Source: Candidatus Cloacimonadota bacterium (GTDB lineage Bacteria > Muiribacteriota > UBA6191). Taken from it: a DNA stretch of 64,000 bases. The notes below the pieces were generated by a model. That model was given only the letters and a program-made list of their open reading frames with translations. It searched no databases and was not told where the DNA came from. The position numbers and the translations under genes were made by a program. Below, piece after piece: positions 54,684 through 63,631 of the stretch (position 1 is the first letter of the stretch; each line of letters begins with the position of its first letter). The DNA is taken from positions 62,001-126,000 of the forward strand of contig JAGSHD010000003.1 of assembly GCA_023954715.1 (NCBI GenBank). The letters are read 5' to 3'.

Positions 54684-55505
54684 ATGAGTAATACTATAGA
54701 AATAGGTGGAATAACAATTCATCTTTGTGAACCAAGTACTGTTACACAAGAGTTTGTAGGTCAAAACGAGATAGTAAAACAGCTAAATGCAGCATGGCTA
54801 GTTATTGATGACAAAGATGCTCCCATGAACCCAAGACTCATTGGTAAACCAGGAGTAGGTAAAACTACTTTAGCATGTCATGTGGGATTACAAATGAAAC
54901 GAGATCTCTATATTCAACAAGCAACTATGGATACTCGACCAGAGGATTTAATCGTTACTCCGGTAATATCAGAGGATCAAAAGATAAAGTATGTTGCTTC
55001 GCCTTTAGTAAGTGCAATGATTACCGGATCTGTGTTGATTTTAGATGAAGGAAACCGAATGAGTGAAAAAGCTTGGGCATCCTTAGCACCATTACTAGAT
55101 CATAGAAGATATGTAGAGTCTATCGTGGCGGGAATTAAGATCAACGCTCACAAAGACTTTCGCTTTTGTACCACAATGAACGAAGACTCTTCTACCTACG
55201 AAATACCAGAGTATATATATTCTCGAATCCAACCGGGTATTCATGTGGATTATCCACAAAAAGATGAAGAGCGAGCGATACTAGTTGAAAATCTACCGAG
55301 TGCTCCGAGTGAACTTATTGAATACGTTGTAGACTTCTTACAAGTGTCACATCAAATTGGAGAAAATCATAGTATAAGAGATGGTATCAATGTAGCTCGA
55401 TATGCATTTAAACTAATGAAAACCAATGATATAACCAGTGCTGAGGGCTTTCAAAAAAGTTTAGAGTTGATCGTGAATGAAGGTAAAGCAAAAGAAGAGT
55501 TTTAG
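54684..55505 (+). CDS. MoxR-like AAA+ ATPase
   Basis: The 273-residue protein has Walker A GKPGVGKTTLA near residue 54 and Walker B SVLILDEGNRM near 112. Its sensor region (FCTTMNEDSSTYEIPEYIYSRI) and lid follow MoxR/RavA-like ATPases, which remodel partner proteins. No VWA-domain partner is present. Instead it is followed after 6 bp by a large TraB/ChaN-like gene and then a potassium channel, making one operon. The 250-bp spacer before it shows no gene. Confidence 0.7.
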   Translation: MSNTIEIGGITIHLCEPSTVTQEFVGQNEIVKQLNAAWLVIDDKDAPMNPRLIGKPGVGKTTLACHVGLQMKRDLYIQQATMDTRPEDLIVTPVISEDQKIKYVASPLVSAMITGSVLILDEGNRMSEKAWASLAPLLDHRRYVESIVAGIKINAHKDFRFCTTMNEDSSTYEIPEYIYSRIQPGIHVDYPQKDEERAILVENLPSAPSELIEYVVDFLQVSHQIGENHSIRDGINVARYAFKLMKTNDITSAEGFQKSLELIVNEGKAKEEF

Positions 55506-55511
55506 GTATAG

Positions 55512-57470
55512 ATGATCATTCAAGACAATATACATATTTTACCTATTGTACATTACAATATGGAGTTTGCTACCCAAGTCCATGAGATTATCGAGTCGGG
55601 TGATTATGATGCCATAGCTGTAGAGTTGCCTACTAGTATCAAAGAGTCTTTTTGTACAGCCATAGATCGCCTACCATATTTATCTGTCATATTATATCCT
55701 AATAAACAAACGGGTACTATGTACTTGCAAGTAGAATCTTGCGATCCAATTGTAGAAGCAGTAAGAAGTGCTAGAGAGAGGCGCTTAAAGATCTATTTTG
55801 TGGATATGGATATTGATAGTTATCAGGATCACCATGACTTAGTACCGGATTGTTATGCTTTAAAGACACTTTCTATATCCAGCTTTTATCAAATTTGGTA
55901 CGATAACCACGGGCAGGGACTGCATAAGTCACGTACAGATGATCGACGAGAGCGATATATGGCTTATCGTTTAAATCAAGTACGTAAAAAACATAGTAAA
56001 ATATTGATGCTTAGTGGCATGAGTCATGTAGAAGGAATAAGAAACTATTTGGTTCATAAAGCTCCTTGTCCTATGAGTTTCTTTCGACGGCAAAATGCTA
56101 CAGTCTATCATTTAAGTGAAGAGTCTTCGTATCAAACAATGGCAGAAAGTGGATATATCTCAACTTTATATGAAATGTGGAGAGAGTTCAAAATATCAAA
56201 AGAGCTTCCGTTTTATACTAAAGAGCAATCTAAAGCAAAACTAGGTAGTTTTTCATTGATTGAGTCAAAGACTCCGCACAAGCCTATAGTAGATCAAAAA
56301 CAAAAAACCAAAGAGTGGATGATTGACTTTTTTGAAGAAGTCTTGGATACAGTAGATGGTCATGTACGACTCGATCGTGCCTTAGTATTAGAGCTTTTAT
56401 ATTCTCAGACTAAAGAGCTATATGAAAGAAAGTATGATACCAAAATCAAGTTATGGCAAGAACGAAATCTAAGAACTTTTCTTAAAAAGTGTTTGTATTT
56501 AGAAAATCAGTTAGTACCTGATTTTTTACAGTATATGCAAAGCTGTAAGGCCTGTATTGATGATGACTTCTCTTATTATATGTGGGAGCTTGGTAGTACT
56601 TATCTTTATCAAACTGATCGTCCAGATCTAATGGCTGTAGATGTAAAAGTCAATGAAGTGTGGGTAGGTTCACAAAAGATATCATTTACCCGTAAGGTAA
56701 AAAGCGATAAACAGAGAAAGTCTTTCATTCCTAAGAGATTAAGAAAAAAAGAAAAAAAACCAGGAGATTGGAGTGAAAAGTTTAGTGATGACTTATGTTC
56801 TTACCCCAAAGAGGACATTGTCATTGAAAACTTCGGAAATGTATTGCGTAAAAAAGGAGAGACTATACTCTCCGATTTGCATTGCCGCACACAAGCATTT
56901 GAACAATCTTTTCTCGATGGTATAGATTTTAAAGAAACAATTAGAAACTGGCATGAAGGTAAAGTATATGTTAAGCAGTTTCAAAAAATCGATAAGCAAG
57001 TAGGTTCTGTCGTTATGATCTTCGATGAAGACAATGATGATGAGAGGTTTCCATATAAAATGACTTGGATCGGAGAGCATAATCAAGAGTCAGATTTAGC
57101 ATTTTATGGTACTGATTATAAAGATAATATTGTGGGGCCAGGTATTGGTGCTTCTCAATATGGAGGATTCCTAATGTGTTATCCTCCGGGTAGATTATAT
57201 GATGTTTGGATTGATCCAGATTACATCTCCATCCCAAAAAAATCAGAAGTATTATTAGTCGCTGGTATTGAATATAGCTTAGAAAAACATATCGTCTATG
57301 TGGCAAAACATCCCCCAAGAAAAGAGATAAAAATCTTGGCAAGTCGATTTGGAAAACATATTATATATATTCCACTATCTAGTTTTTCTCCTCATACATT
57401 AAACAAAATTAGACGGTTTCATATTTTAGCCGGTCATGATAAGCGAGATATTATTAAGGATTATATTTAA
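55512..57470 (+). CDS. Large TraB/ChaN-like protein in MoxR-channel operon
   Basis: The 652-residue protein has an N-terminal domain of about 200 residues reminiscent of the TraB/ChaN/EreA fold: HILPIVHYN near residue 8, AIAVELPTS near 35 and a second GxxH-type motif, LSGMSHVEGI, near 167. The middle is helical and basic (KRLRKKEKK near 415). The C-terminal 200 residues are beta-rich with several tryptophans. There is no signal peptide. MoxR partners of this kind occur in some bacteria (DUF5682-like), but I cannot confirm that this is the same family. The stop overlaps the channel start (TAATG). Confidence 0.5.
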   Translation: MIIQDNIHILPIVHYNMEFATQVHEIIESGDYDAIAVELPTSIKESFCTAIDRLPYLSVILYPNKQTGTMYLQVESCDPIVEAVRSARERRLKIYFVDMDIDSYQDHHDLVPDCYALKTLSISSFYQIWYDNHGQGLHKSRTDDRRERYMAYRLNQVRKKHSKILMLSGMSHVEGIRNYLVHKAPCPMSFFRRQNATVYHLSEESSYQTMAESGYISTLYEMWREFKISKELPFYTKEQSKAKLGSFSLIESKTPHKPIVDQKQKTKEWMIDFFEEVLDTVDGHVRLDRALVLELLYSQTKELYERKYDTKIKLWQERNLRTFLKKCLYLENQLVPDFLQYMQSCKACIDDDFSYYMWELGSTYLYQTDRPDLMAVDVKVNEVWVGSQKISFTRKVKSDKQRKSFIPKRLRKKEKKPGDWSEKFSDDLCSYPKEDIVIENFGNVLRKKGETILSDLHCRTQAFEQSFLDGIDFKETIRNWHEGKVYVKQFQKIDKQVGSVVMIFDEDNDDERFPYKMTWIGEHNQESDLAFYGTDYKDNIVGPGIGASQYGGFLMCYPPGRLYDVWIDPDYISIPKKSEVLLVAGIEYSLEKHIVYVAKHPPRKEIKILASRFGKHIIYIPLSSFSPHTLNKIRRFHILAGHDKRDIIKDYI

Positions 57471-58288
57471 TGTCAGAAGATTTAGAACAGCTTAAACGTC
57501 AGGTATCAAATGTATTAGATTTTGCAGACTCCTTTAGAGCTAAAGTAGTTCAGTTTGTATTATTGTTAATAAACCTCTTTGCGTGTTTTTTATGCGTTTT
57601 ATCTACTTATGTGACGGATACTTATAGTTTAGACATATTACATAATATAGATATTGCTTTAGCCGTAGTTTTTATAATCGAGTATGCTCTTCGAATGTGG
57701 TCTAGCAGAGAACGGATGGCATTTTGCTTTAGTTTCTATTCAATTGTGGATTTACTATCGATCATTCCTACTTTTTTGGGAAGTTTTGGTATGGGTTATC
57801 TAAGATTCTTGCGAGTTTTTAGAATCTTAAGATTTTCTAGATACTTAGAGGATGGGTTTTTCTTTTTTGGTGAATTGTCAGAGTTACATTTACAGTTTTT
57901 AAAAGTGGTTTTTTCTGTGATTACAATTGTCTTTATTTTTTCTGGATTTATACACTTTTTAGAGTCAGCTCATAATCCAAAAATTCATACATGGGGTGAA
58001 GCTTGTTATTTTATTGTAATAACCATGTCAACTGTTGGTTATGGTGATGTTACCCCGATCACGGATTTTGGTAAATGGGCAACTGTTTTGATGATCTTTT
58101 GTAGTGCCATCTTAGTTCCATGGCAAGCTGGTAAGTTAATCAGGATGGCAATGATTATGGAGTCCGGGTTTATAATGAGTACTTGTGAGTCCTGTGGATT
58201 AAAACGTCATGATCACGATGCATCACATTGTAAATCATGTGGTCATGTAATTTATCAAGAGTATGACCCGTTAGACGAGTTAGTTTAA
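57470..58288 (+). CDS. Voltage-gated potassium channel with C-terminal zinc ribbon
   Basis: The 272-residue protein has six membrane segments. It has an S4-type voltage sensor with regularly spaced arginines (RFLRVFRILRFSRYL near residue 109) and the K+ selectivity filter TMSTVGYGDVTP near 185. A cytoplasmic tail ends in a zinc ribbon (CESCGLK with CKSCGHV, near 240-262). Channels of this class gate potassium by voltage; the zinc ribbon could bind a partner or redox signal. It is translationally coupled to the TraB-like gene and overlaps the convergent protease gene by 9 bp. Confidence 0.8.
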   Translation: MSEDLEQLKRQVSNVLDFADSFRAKVVQFVLLLINLFACFLCVLSTYVTDTYSLDILHNIDIALAVVFIIEYALRMWSSRERMAFCFSFYSIVDLLSIIPTFLGSFGMGYLRFLRVFRILRFSRYLEDGFFFFGELSELHLQFLKVVFSVITIVFIFSGFIHFLESAHNPKIHTWGEACYFIVITMSTVGYGDVTPITDFGKWATVLMIFCSAILVPWQAGKLIRMAMIMESGFIMSTCESCGLKRHDHDASHCKSCGHVIYQEYDPLDELV

Positions 58289-58924
58289 CAAAATTAGTCC
58301 TGCACTAAGAATTACAACTATATCGCAGATACTATGTGAGATCCACAACTCAACTAAGCTATAGTCCTTTAACCTCAGATAAGACCAAATAAATCCAGCG
58401 ACCCCTGTACCAAATGCAAAGAACAATGCTACTTCTAAAGAAAAATAGTGGCATAAAACAACAAAGTGATGCAATGAAAAAATAAGGCCATTTAATAAAG
58501 AGCTTTTTATTGGATTTGATAGAGATAGTTTTTCTAAACAAAGATGCCTGAAAAATAATTCTTCAAATGCGGAGTTTCCAAAGCTTAGGGCTAAGGCAAA
58601 AACTACAAAATTATCTTTTAGATCTAAAGACTCTAGTTTAGCTACCAATACACTTACATCAAGATAAGATATTCCATCAAATAAGATAAACAATAATGGT
58701 AAAACTGATAAAAGTACACCAGAAGCTAAACCTCGACTGATTTCTTTCGTCTTAACTTTACGTATTTTAATCTTTGAAGCATACAATAGAGTAATAACAA
58801 ATAAGGCCAACTTACCCATTGGGTATAAAAGGGTAGGTGCAATGTTTAAATTAACCGTGCAAAAAACCAATATAGCTGGACATAGCGCTATTAATAACCA
58901 ATAAAAGAACCGCAATGAAAACAT
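58280..58924 (-). CDS. CPBP-family intramembrane metalloprotease
   Basis: The 214-residue membrane protein has the Abi/CPBP motifs: EELFFRH near residue 118, FSLHHFV near 150 and the third site HSICD near 197, in a six-to-seven-helix frame. Family members cleave membrane-embedded substrates; some process prenylated peptides or confer bacteriocin immunity. It overlaps the tail of the convergent channel gene by 9 bp. Confidence 0.78.
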   Translation of the reverse strand: MFSLRFFYWLLIALCPAILVFCTVNLNIAPTLLYPMGKLALFVITLLYASKIKIRKVKTKEISRGLASGVLLSVLPLLFILFDGISYLDVSVLVAKLESLDLKDNFVVFALALSFGNSAFEELFFRHLCLEKLSLSNPIKSSLLNGLIFSLHHFVVLCHYFSLEVALFFAFGTGVAGFIWSYLRLKDYSLVELWISHSICDIVVILSAGLILLN

Positions 58925-58979
58925 AATTACCTCAAAAATTGTTAGTATCTACTAACAATAGAGTAAACTAGCATCATTG

Positions 58980-59753
58980 TCAAAGATATTTTTCAAAAAA
59001 GTCAGTAGCTTCGTATATCATTTCTTTAGTTACTCTATGGTCTACATCATATTTAGAAAAGCGTAAATTGTCTGGATGAGCCTGATAAAAATCTTTAATA
59101 TGGTCAAAAAATATTTGGCTGTATTTAATAGAAACACTTTTGTCCTGAGTTCCGTTGATAATTAATAGGGGTTTAGGGCAATAGTCTTGGAGCCGGTAAA
59201 AAGGATCGATAGTTAAAAGATAGGATTTTATATAATCAGCATACCCAGAGTCTATAAAACCATATTTATCTACTTGATTTTTACAGATAGTCTCCCACTC
59301 GTGAACAAAAGATGGCAAGCCAATAAATGGAACGCAAACACTAACCTCGGATAGACAAGATGCAAGATAGAAAGAAGTGATCCCGCCCATGGAGTATCCA
59401 CAAACACCCACTGAGTTAACATCTAATTGATATTTATGCTTTAAATGTTGTGATATTGTATAAAACTCTTGTTTAGCGTTGCCAATGATTTGGTACATAC
59501 CACCTAGGACTTTTAGTTGCCCTTGATGAAAGTAATCTAACGATTTACGGCGACCATGGCACTTCGCATCGGGCATCACAACAAAAAACCCCTTATGGGC
59601 AAGACTATGAGCAAGCTCGAGACCTTCAAAGTAGTGATTACTTAGACCGTGATAAAAAAATATTATTTTGCAAATATTGGTATATTGGTGGTCATAAACA
59701 AAAGTAACTGGAATATCATCAATTACAGACTCTTGGGTGATAATGGTTTTCAT
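58980..59753 (-). CDS. Alpha/beta hydrolase (dienelactone hydrolase-like)
   Basis: The 257-residue protein has a complete alpha/beta-hydrolase triad: nucleophile elbow GYSMGG near residue 140, acid in NGTQDKSV near 206 and histidine in DVDHRVT near 242. FYHGLSNH is the oxyanion region. There is no signal peptide. The substrate is unknown; esterase or peptidase activity is plausible. Confidence 0.72.
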   Translation of the reverse strand: MKTIITQESVIDDIPVTFVYDHQYTNICKIIFFYHGLSNHYFEGLELAHSLAHKGFFVVMPDAKCHGRRKSLDYFHQGQLKVLGGMYQIIGNAKQEFYTISQHLKHKYQLDVNSVGVCGYSMGGITSFYLASCLSEVSVCVPFIGLPSFVHEWETICKNQVDKYGFIDSGYADYIKSYLLTIDPFYRLQDYCPKPLLIINGTQDKSVSIKYSQIFFDHIKDFYQAHPDNLRFSKYDVDHRVTKEMIYEATDFFEKYL

Positions 59754-59926
59754 GGTTCTCTCTTCAATAAAAATTGTGTAAAATACAAATTAGTTAAAAG
59801 CTTATAAAGAAAAGACTTTGAATTTCAAGCTCTAGTTTAGTATAACTGAGGTAAGCATACCGTGAATACACAATTCGATTAAAAAACGGTTTGTATCAAT
59901 ATTGCCTAACGAAGAAATGAGAATAT

Positions 59927-61273
59927 ATGTCAATGACATGGGATGAAATATTAATCAGTAAAAGACTAGGCAAAAAAGACGGTTATGATCAAATTACTCG
60001 ATCAGAATTTCATAGAGATTACGATCGTGTTGTTTTTTCTTCAGCTTTTCGACGTTTACAAGATAAAACCCAAGTTTTCCCCTTAGCTCATATTGACTAT
60101 GTACGAACACGTTTAACTCACTCTTTAGAGGTTGCGAGTGTGGGTAGGTCTCTTGGCTTAGAGATTGGTGCCTATTTATCTAAACATAAGAAAATGACAA
60201 ACTGTACAGATGTAGACGTGGCCGGAATCGTTGCAACAGCTTGTTTAGCACATGATATTGGTAATCCTCCTTTTGGACACTCTGGAGAAGATGCGATTCA
60301 AGAGTGGTTTACCTTGAGCCAAGGACAGCAAGCACTTAGTGGATTGAGTGAACAACAACGATTGGACTTTTTAAACTTTGAAGGAAATGCTCAAGGGTTT
60401 AGAATTTTAACTAGATTACAGCATCCAGATAATGTGGGTGGTTTACAACTTACATTAGCGAGTCTTGCTACATTGATGAAATATCCAGTGAACTCATTAG
60501 TGAGTAACTCTTACAAAAATGAATTAGGGATCTGTGCTAAGAAATTTGGATATTTTCAAAGTGAAGAGTACATGTATCATGAAATCGCTAAGGACCTGTC
60601 TTTACTAAAGACTCCAAAGGGTGGTTACTTTAGGCATCCTTTGAGTTATTTAGTAGAAGCTGCTGATGATGTTTGCTATCACTTTATTGATTTGTCTGAT
60701 GGATTTCGTTTAAATCATTTACAATACAATGAAGTAGAAGACTTATTATTGCAGTTTCATGATAGCTCTAAGTCTAAAATCTTAAATCGAATTAAAGATT
60801 TACATGATGAAAAAGAAAAAGTTGAGTATTTGTGTGGTTGCACAATCTCCAAAGTAATCAGTGAGATTATTCAAGAGTTTATAGCTCATGAGGATGATTT
60901 GCTTAGTGGGTCCTACCCTTATGAGTTAGTGTCTCGTATACCATCGAATCAATATATGAAACAGCTTTTAGATTTAACAGCACAAAAAATATATCGGGTT
61001 AGAGAAGTATTAGAAATAGAAGCGGCGGGCTTTGAGATTTTGGGTGGCTTGTTAACTATCTTACACGAAAACTTTACTAAAGTATTAGAGGGAAACTCCA
61101 AAAGAAGTCGTAAAATTTTGCAATTGATACCTAACCAGTTTTTGGATAAAAATCGAGAACCATATAGAGATAAATATAAAATGATGATGAGTATTACGGA
61201 TTATATTTCTGGTATGACGGACTCTTATGCCGTTTCAATTTATCAGAAGTTAAAGGGTATCTCAATCACTTAA
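59927..61273 (+). CDS. dgt: Deoxyguanosinetriphosphate triphosphohydrolase
   Basis: The 448-residue HD-domain enzyme has FSSAFRRLQDKTQVFPLAHIDYVRTRLTHSLEVASVGRSLG near residue 36 and the HD metal site CLAHDIGNPPFGHSGE near 107, both diagnostic of dGTPases. It hydrolyses dGTP to deoxyguanosine and triphosphate, tuning nucleotide pools and sometimes limiting phage growth. It starts 173 bp downstream of the hydrolase, in the opposite direction. Confidence 0.9.
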   Translation: MSMTWDEILISKRLGKKDGYDQITRSEFHRDYDRVVFSSAFRRLQDKTQVFPLAHIDYVRTRLTHSLEVASVGRSLGLEIGAYLSKHKKMTNCTDVDVAGIVATACLAHDIGNPPFGHSGEDAIQEWFTLSQGQQALSGLSEQQRLDFLNFEGNAQGFRILTRLQHPDNVGGLQLTLASLATLMKYPVNSLVSNSYKNELGICAKKFGYFQSEEYMYHEIAKDLSLLKTPKGGYFRHPLSYLVEAADDVCYHFIDLSDGFRLNHLQYNEVEDLLLQFHDSSKSKILNRIKDLHDEKEKVEYLCGCTISKVISEIIQEFIAHEDDLLSGSYPYELVSRIPSNQYMKQLLDLTAQKIYRVREVLEIEAAGFEILGGLLTILHENFTKVLEGNSKRSRKILQLIPNQFLDKNREPYRDKYKMMMSITDYISGMTDSYAVSIYQKLKGISIT

Positions 61274-61355
61274 TACTTGTTAACTCCTATAATTGTTATT
61301 CAGTAGCTTTTGCATCATATAAAAATAGGATATACTATAGGAGATTGGAGAGATA

Positions 61356-63611
61356 ATGACATCAAAAGATAGCCTTTTAGTATTTGGTGCTGATGGTAAA
61401 CGCACTCTGTGGCAAAATCTGTATGAAGAAGATTCTCAGTTTGACTGTAAGTATATTTCGGACTTTCACCAAACAAACTTAGTTCTTAATGCATGTACTC
61501 CTAAGGTTTGTTTTATTTATGATCAGACATTGAATCAACATAAACATGTATTTTCAGATCTAGTAAATAATACTTGTTACGCATGGTTTTTGGTTGGCAC
61601 TGATCTAAAACTTTCTGAGAGATTGATCCAAGAGTTTGAAGGAATTTGTTTTATTTTAGAAGAACGATTGGTTTCATCACACAATATTGCCATGCTATTT
61701 TCTAATTGTAGTTACTTAAAAAAGCTCACTTTTGATAAGTCTAAGTTAGTTAAACAAAATCAAGAACATATCCATTTTAGGCAAAATTTACTATCTAATG
61801 TAAGTCATGAGTTACGTACACCATTAAATGGGATTTTAGGTTTTGCTACACTTCTTGAGGAAGACTCACTGAGTGCAGATCAAAGAGAGTCAGTGCAAGT
61901 AATTATTGAGAGCTCTAACCGACTGATAAAAGTTATAGATAATCTGTTAGACCACACAGATATTTATACAGGTAAAATTGACTTAGTAGAAGCAGAATGT
62001 GATTTGATTGGTATTGTTTTTGCGGCTTATGGATCTTGTTTAAGAGATATTCAAGAAAAACAATTGACTTTAAGCTTTGATATTAAAGCACCTCATATAT
62101 GGATAGATGCAGATCAAAATAAATTACGAACTGTTTTAGAGCATGTTATCGGTAATGCTATAAAATTTACATCTACCGGATCAATCATAGTTAGGATTAG
62201 CCCACCTGTACACGATTTTGTTTCTATCGATGTGATTGATTCAGGGTGTGGTATTTCATCTGATATGCTTCCCACTTTGTTTAAGGCATTTCAGCAAGGA
62301 GACGGTTCGATCACCCGCAAATATGGTGGAACGGGTTTAGGACTATTTATAGCAGATAGATATATGAATCTCATGGGAGGTAAAATAACAGCTAAAAATA
62401 ATGCTGAATCTGGTTGTACCTTTTCAATGATTATACCCGTTAAGCTGACTAGAAGTATGATACTAGATGAGGTTGAAACTCCCGAAAGGTCAGTACTTGT
62501 TTTATCTGATAATAATGCTACTACAACATTGTATTCTCATTATAAATCTAATAAAGGATACAAATATTATGTATCAGGTGATATAGAAAATCATGACTTT
62601 ATTTTGATGGACTTAAGCACTGATAAAGGTTTATCAATGGCTACTATTCAGCTACTTGAAAAGGCCAAATCTAGAAATATCCCATGCATTAGCCTTTTAG
62701 ATTATAATAGTATGTCTCAAAGCCAAAAGAGCAATCAATTGTATTTTGATAACTTTTACACCAAACCATTTCATCCAGACAAAATTGAATTAGATTTTGA
62801 AGAACTATGTAACCCAGATTTAAAACAGTCAAAACTACCAAATAAGTCATTAAATATACTCATCTTAGAAGATGAAAAAGTGTCACAGGTTTTGTTTAAG
62901 AGGTGTTTAGAGTCTAAAGGACATAAAACTACTATTTTTGATAATGGCTATGATGCTTTAAATCACTTTAAAATAGATAGTTTTGATGTAATGATTGTAG
63001 ATCTACAAGTTCCTGAAATGAATGGCTTTGAATTTGCTAAAAGTGTTAGAAAAATAGATGAAAATATTCCTATTATTGCTACATCAGCTAGTGTATTAGA
63101 AGATACAAAAAATATCTGTTTGAAAAGTGGGATGACAGACTTGTTGGCAAAACCTTTTTTAAAGTTAGATTTATATAATTTATTAGCAGAGCATACTGGT
63201 ACAGGCGCCCACGAGACCTATGACCAATATCGTATTTTACATATTGATGATGAAGAGCATATTTTAGATATAGCATCTTATACTGTAAGACAAGCTCTTC
63301 CTGGTGTAAATATAAAAACATCTAACAATGCTATAGAAGCTTGTACACTATTAGGAAGCTTTCAACCTCATATAGTGATAACTGATATGAATATGTCTCA
63401 GATGGATGGTTTAAGTTTTGTACGATATATGAAAAGCGAGCCATTATATGCGAATACAAAGGTATTTGTTCTTACGGGTCTTTCCCACACAAATATAAGC
63501 GTAAATCAAATGAAAAAAATGGGAGTTGAAAAGATATTACATAAGCCTTTTAAAGTTAAGGATTTAGTATCTGATTTAAAAAAGGCTTTCCATACAATTG
63601 ACAAGTTCTGA
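61356..63611 (+). CDS. Soluble hybrid histidine kinase with multiple receivers
   Basis: The 751-residue protein has an N-terminal receiver-like segment of about 110 residues. A HisKA follows with His151 in SNVSHELRTPLNG, and a HATPase (NAIKFT, DSGCGIS, GGTGLGLFI near 250-345). A shortened receiver-like domain follows (about 370-480, with LMDLS and TKPF). Two full receivers come next (LILEDEKVSQ with VDLQVPEMNGFE near 495-610, and ILHIDDEEH with TDMNMSQMDG near 628-745). There is no membrane segment, so it senses a cytoplasmic or partner signal. No DNA-binding regulator is adjacent. Confidence 0.88.
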   Translation: MTSKDSLLVFGADGKRTLWQNLYEEDSQFDCKYISDFHQTNLVLNACTPKVCFIYDQTLNQHKHVFSDLVNNTCYAWFLVGTDLKLSERLIQEFEGICFILEERLVSSHNIAMLFSNCSYLKKLTFDKSKLVKQNQEHIHFRQNLLSNVSHELRTPLNGILGFATLLEEDSLSADQRESVQVIIESSNRLIKVIDNLLDHTDIYTGKIDLVEAECDLIGIVFAAYGSCLRDIQEKQLTLSFDIKAPHIWIDADQNKLRTVLEHVIGNAIKFTSTGSIIVRISPPVHDFVSIDVIDSGCGISSDMLPTLFKAFQQGDGSITRKYGGTGLGLFIADRYMNLMGGKITAKNNAESGCTFSMIIPVKLTRSMILDEVETPERSVLVLSDNNATTTLYSHYKSNKGYKYYVSGDIENHDFILMDLSTDKGLSMATIQLLEKAKSRNIPCISLLDYNSMSQSQKSNQLYFDNFYTKPFHPDKIELDFEELCNPDLKQSKLPNKSLNILILEDEKVSQVLFKRCLESKGHKTTIFDNGYDALNHFKIDSFDVMIVDLQVPEMNGFEFAKSVRKIDENIPIIATSASVLEDTKNICLKSGMTDLLAKPFLKLDLYNLLAEHTGTGAHETYDQYRILHIDDEEHILDIASYTVRQALPGVNIKTSNNAIEACTLLGSFQPHIVITDMNMSQMDGLSFVRYMKSEPLYANTKVFVLTGLSHTNISVNQMKKMGVEKILHKPFKVKDLVSDLKKAFHTIDKF

Positions 63612-63631
63612 TTTAGTTAAGTAGTAAACAG

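Noticed and set aside
57013..57342. 109-codon minus-strand frame
   Set aside because: It is a shadow of the TraB/ChaN-like gene, which is coupled to genes on both sides.
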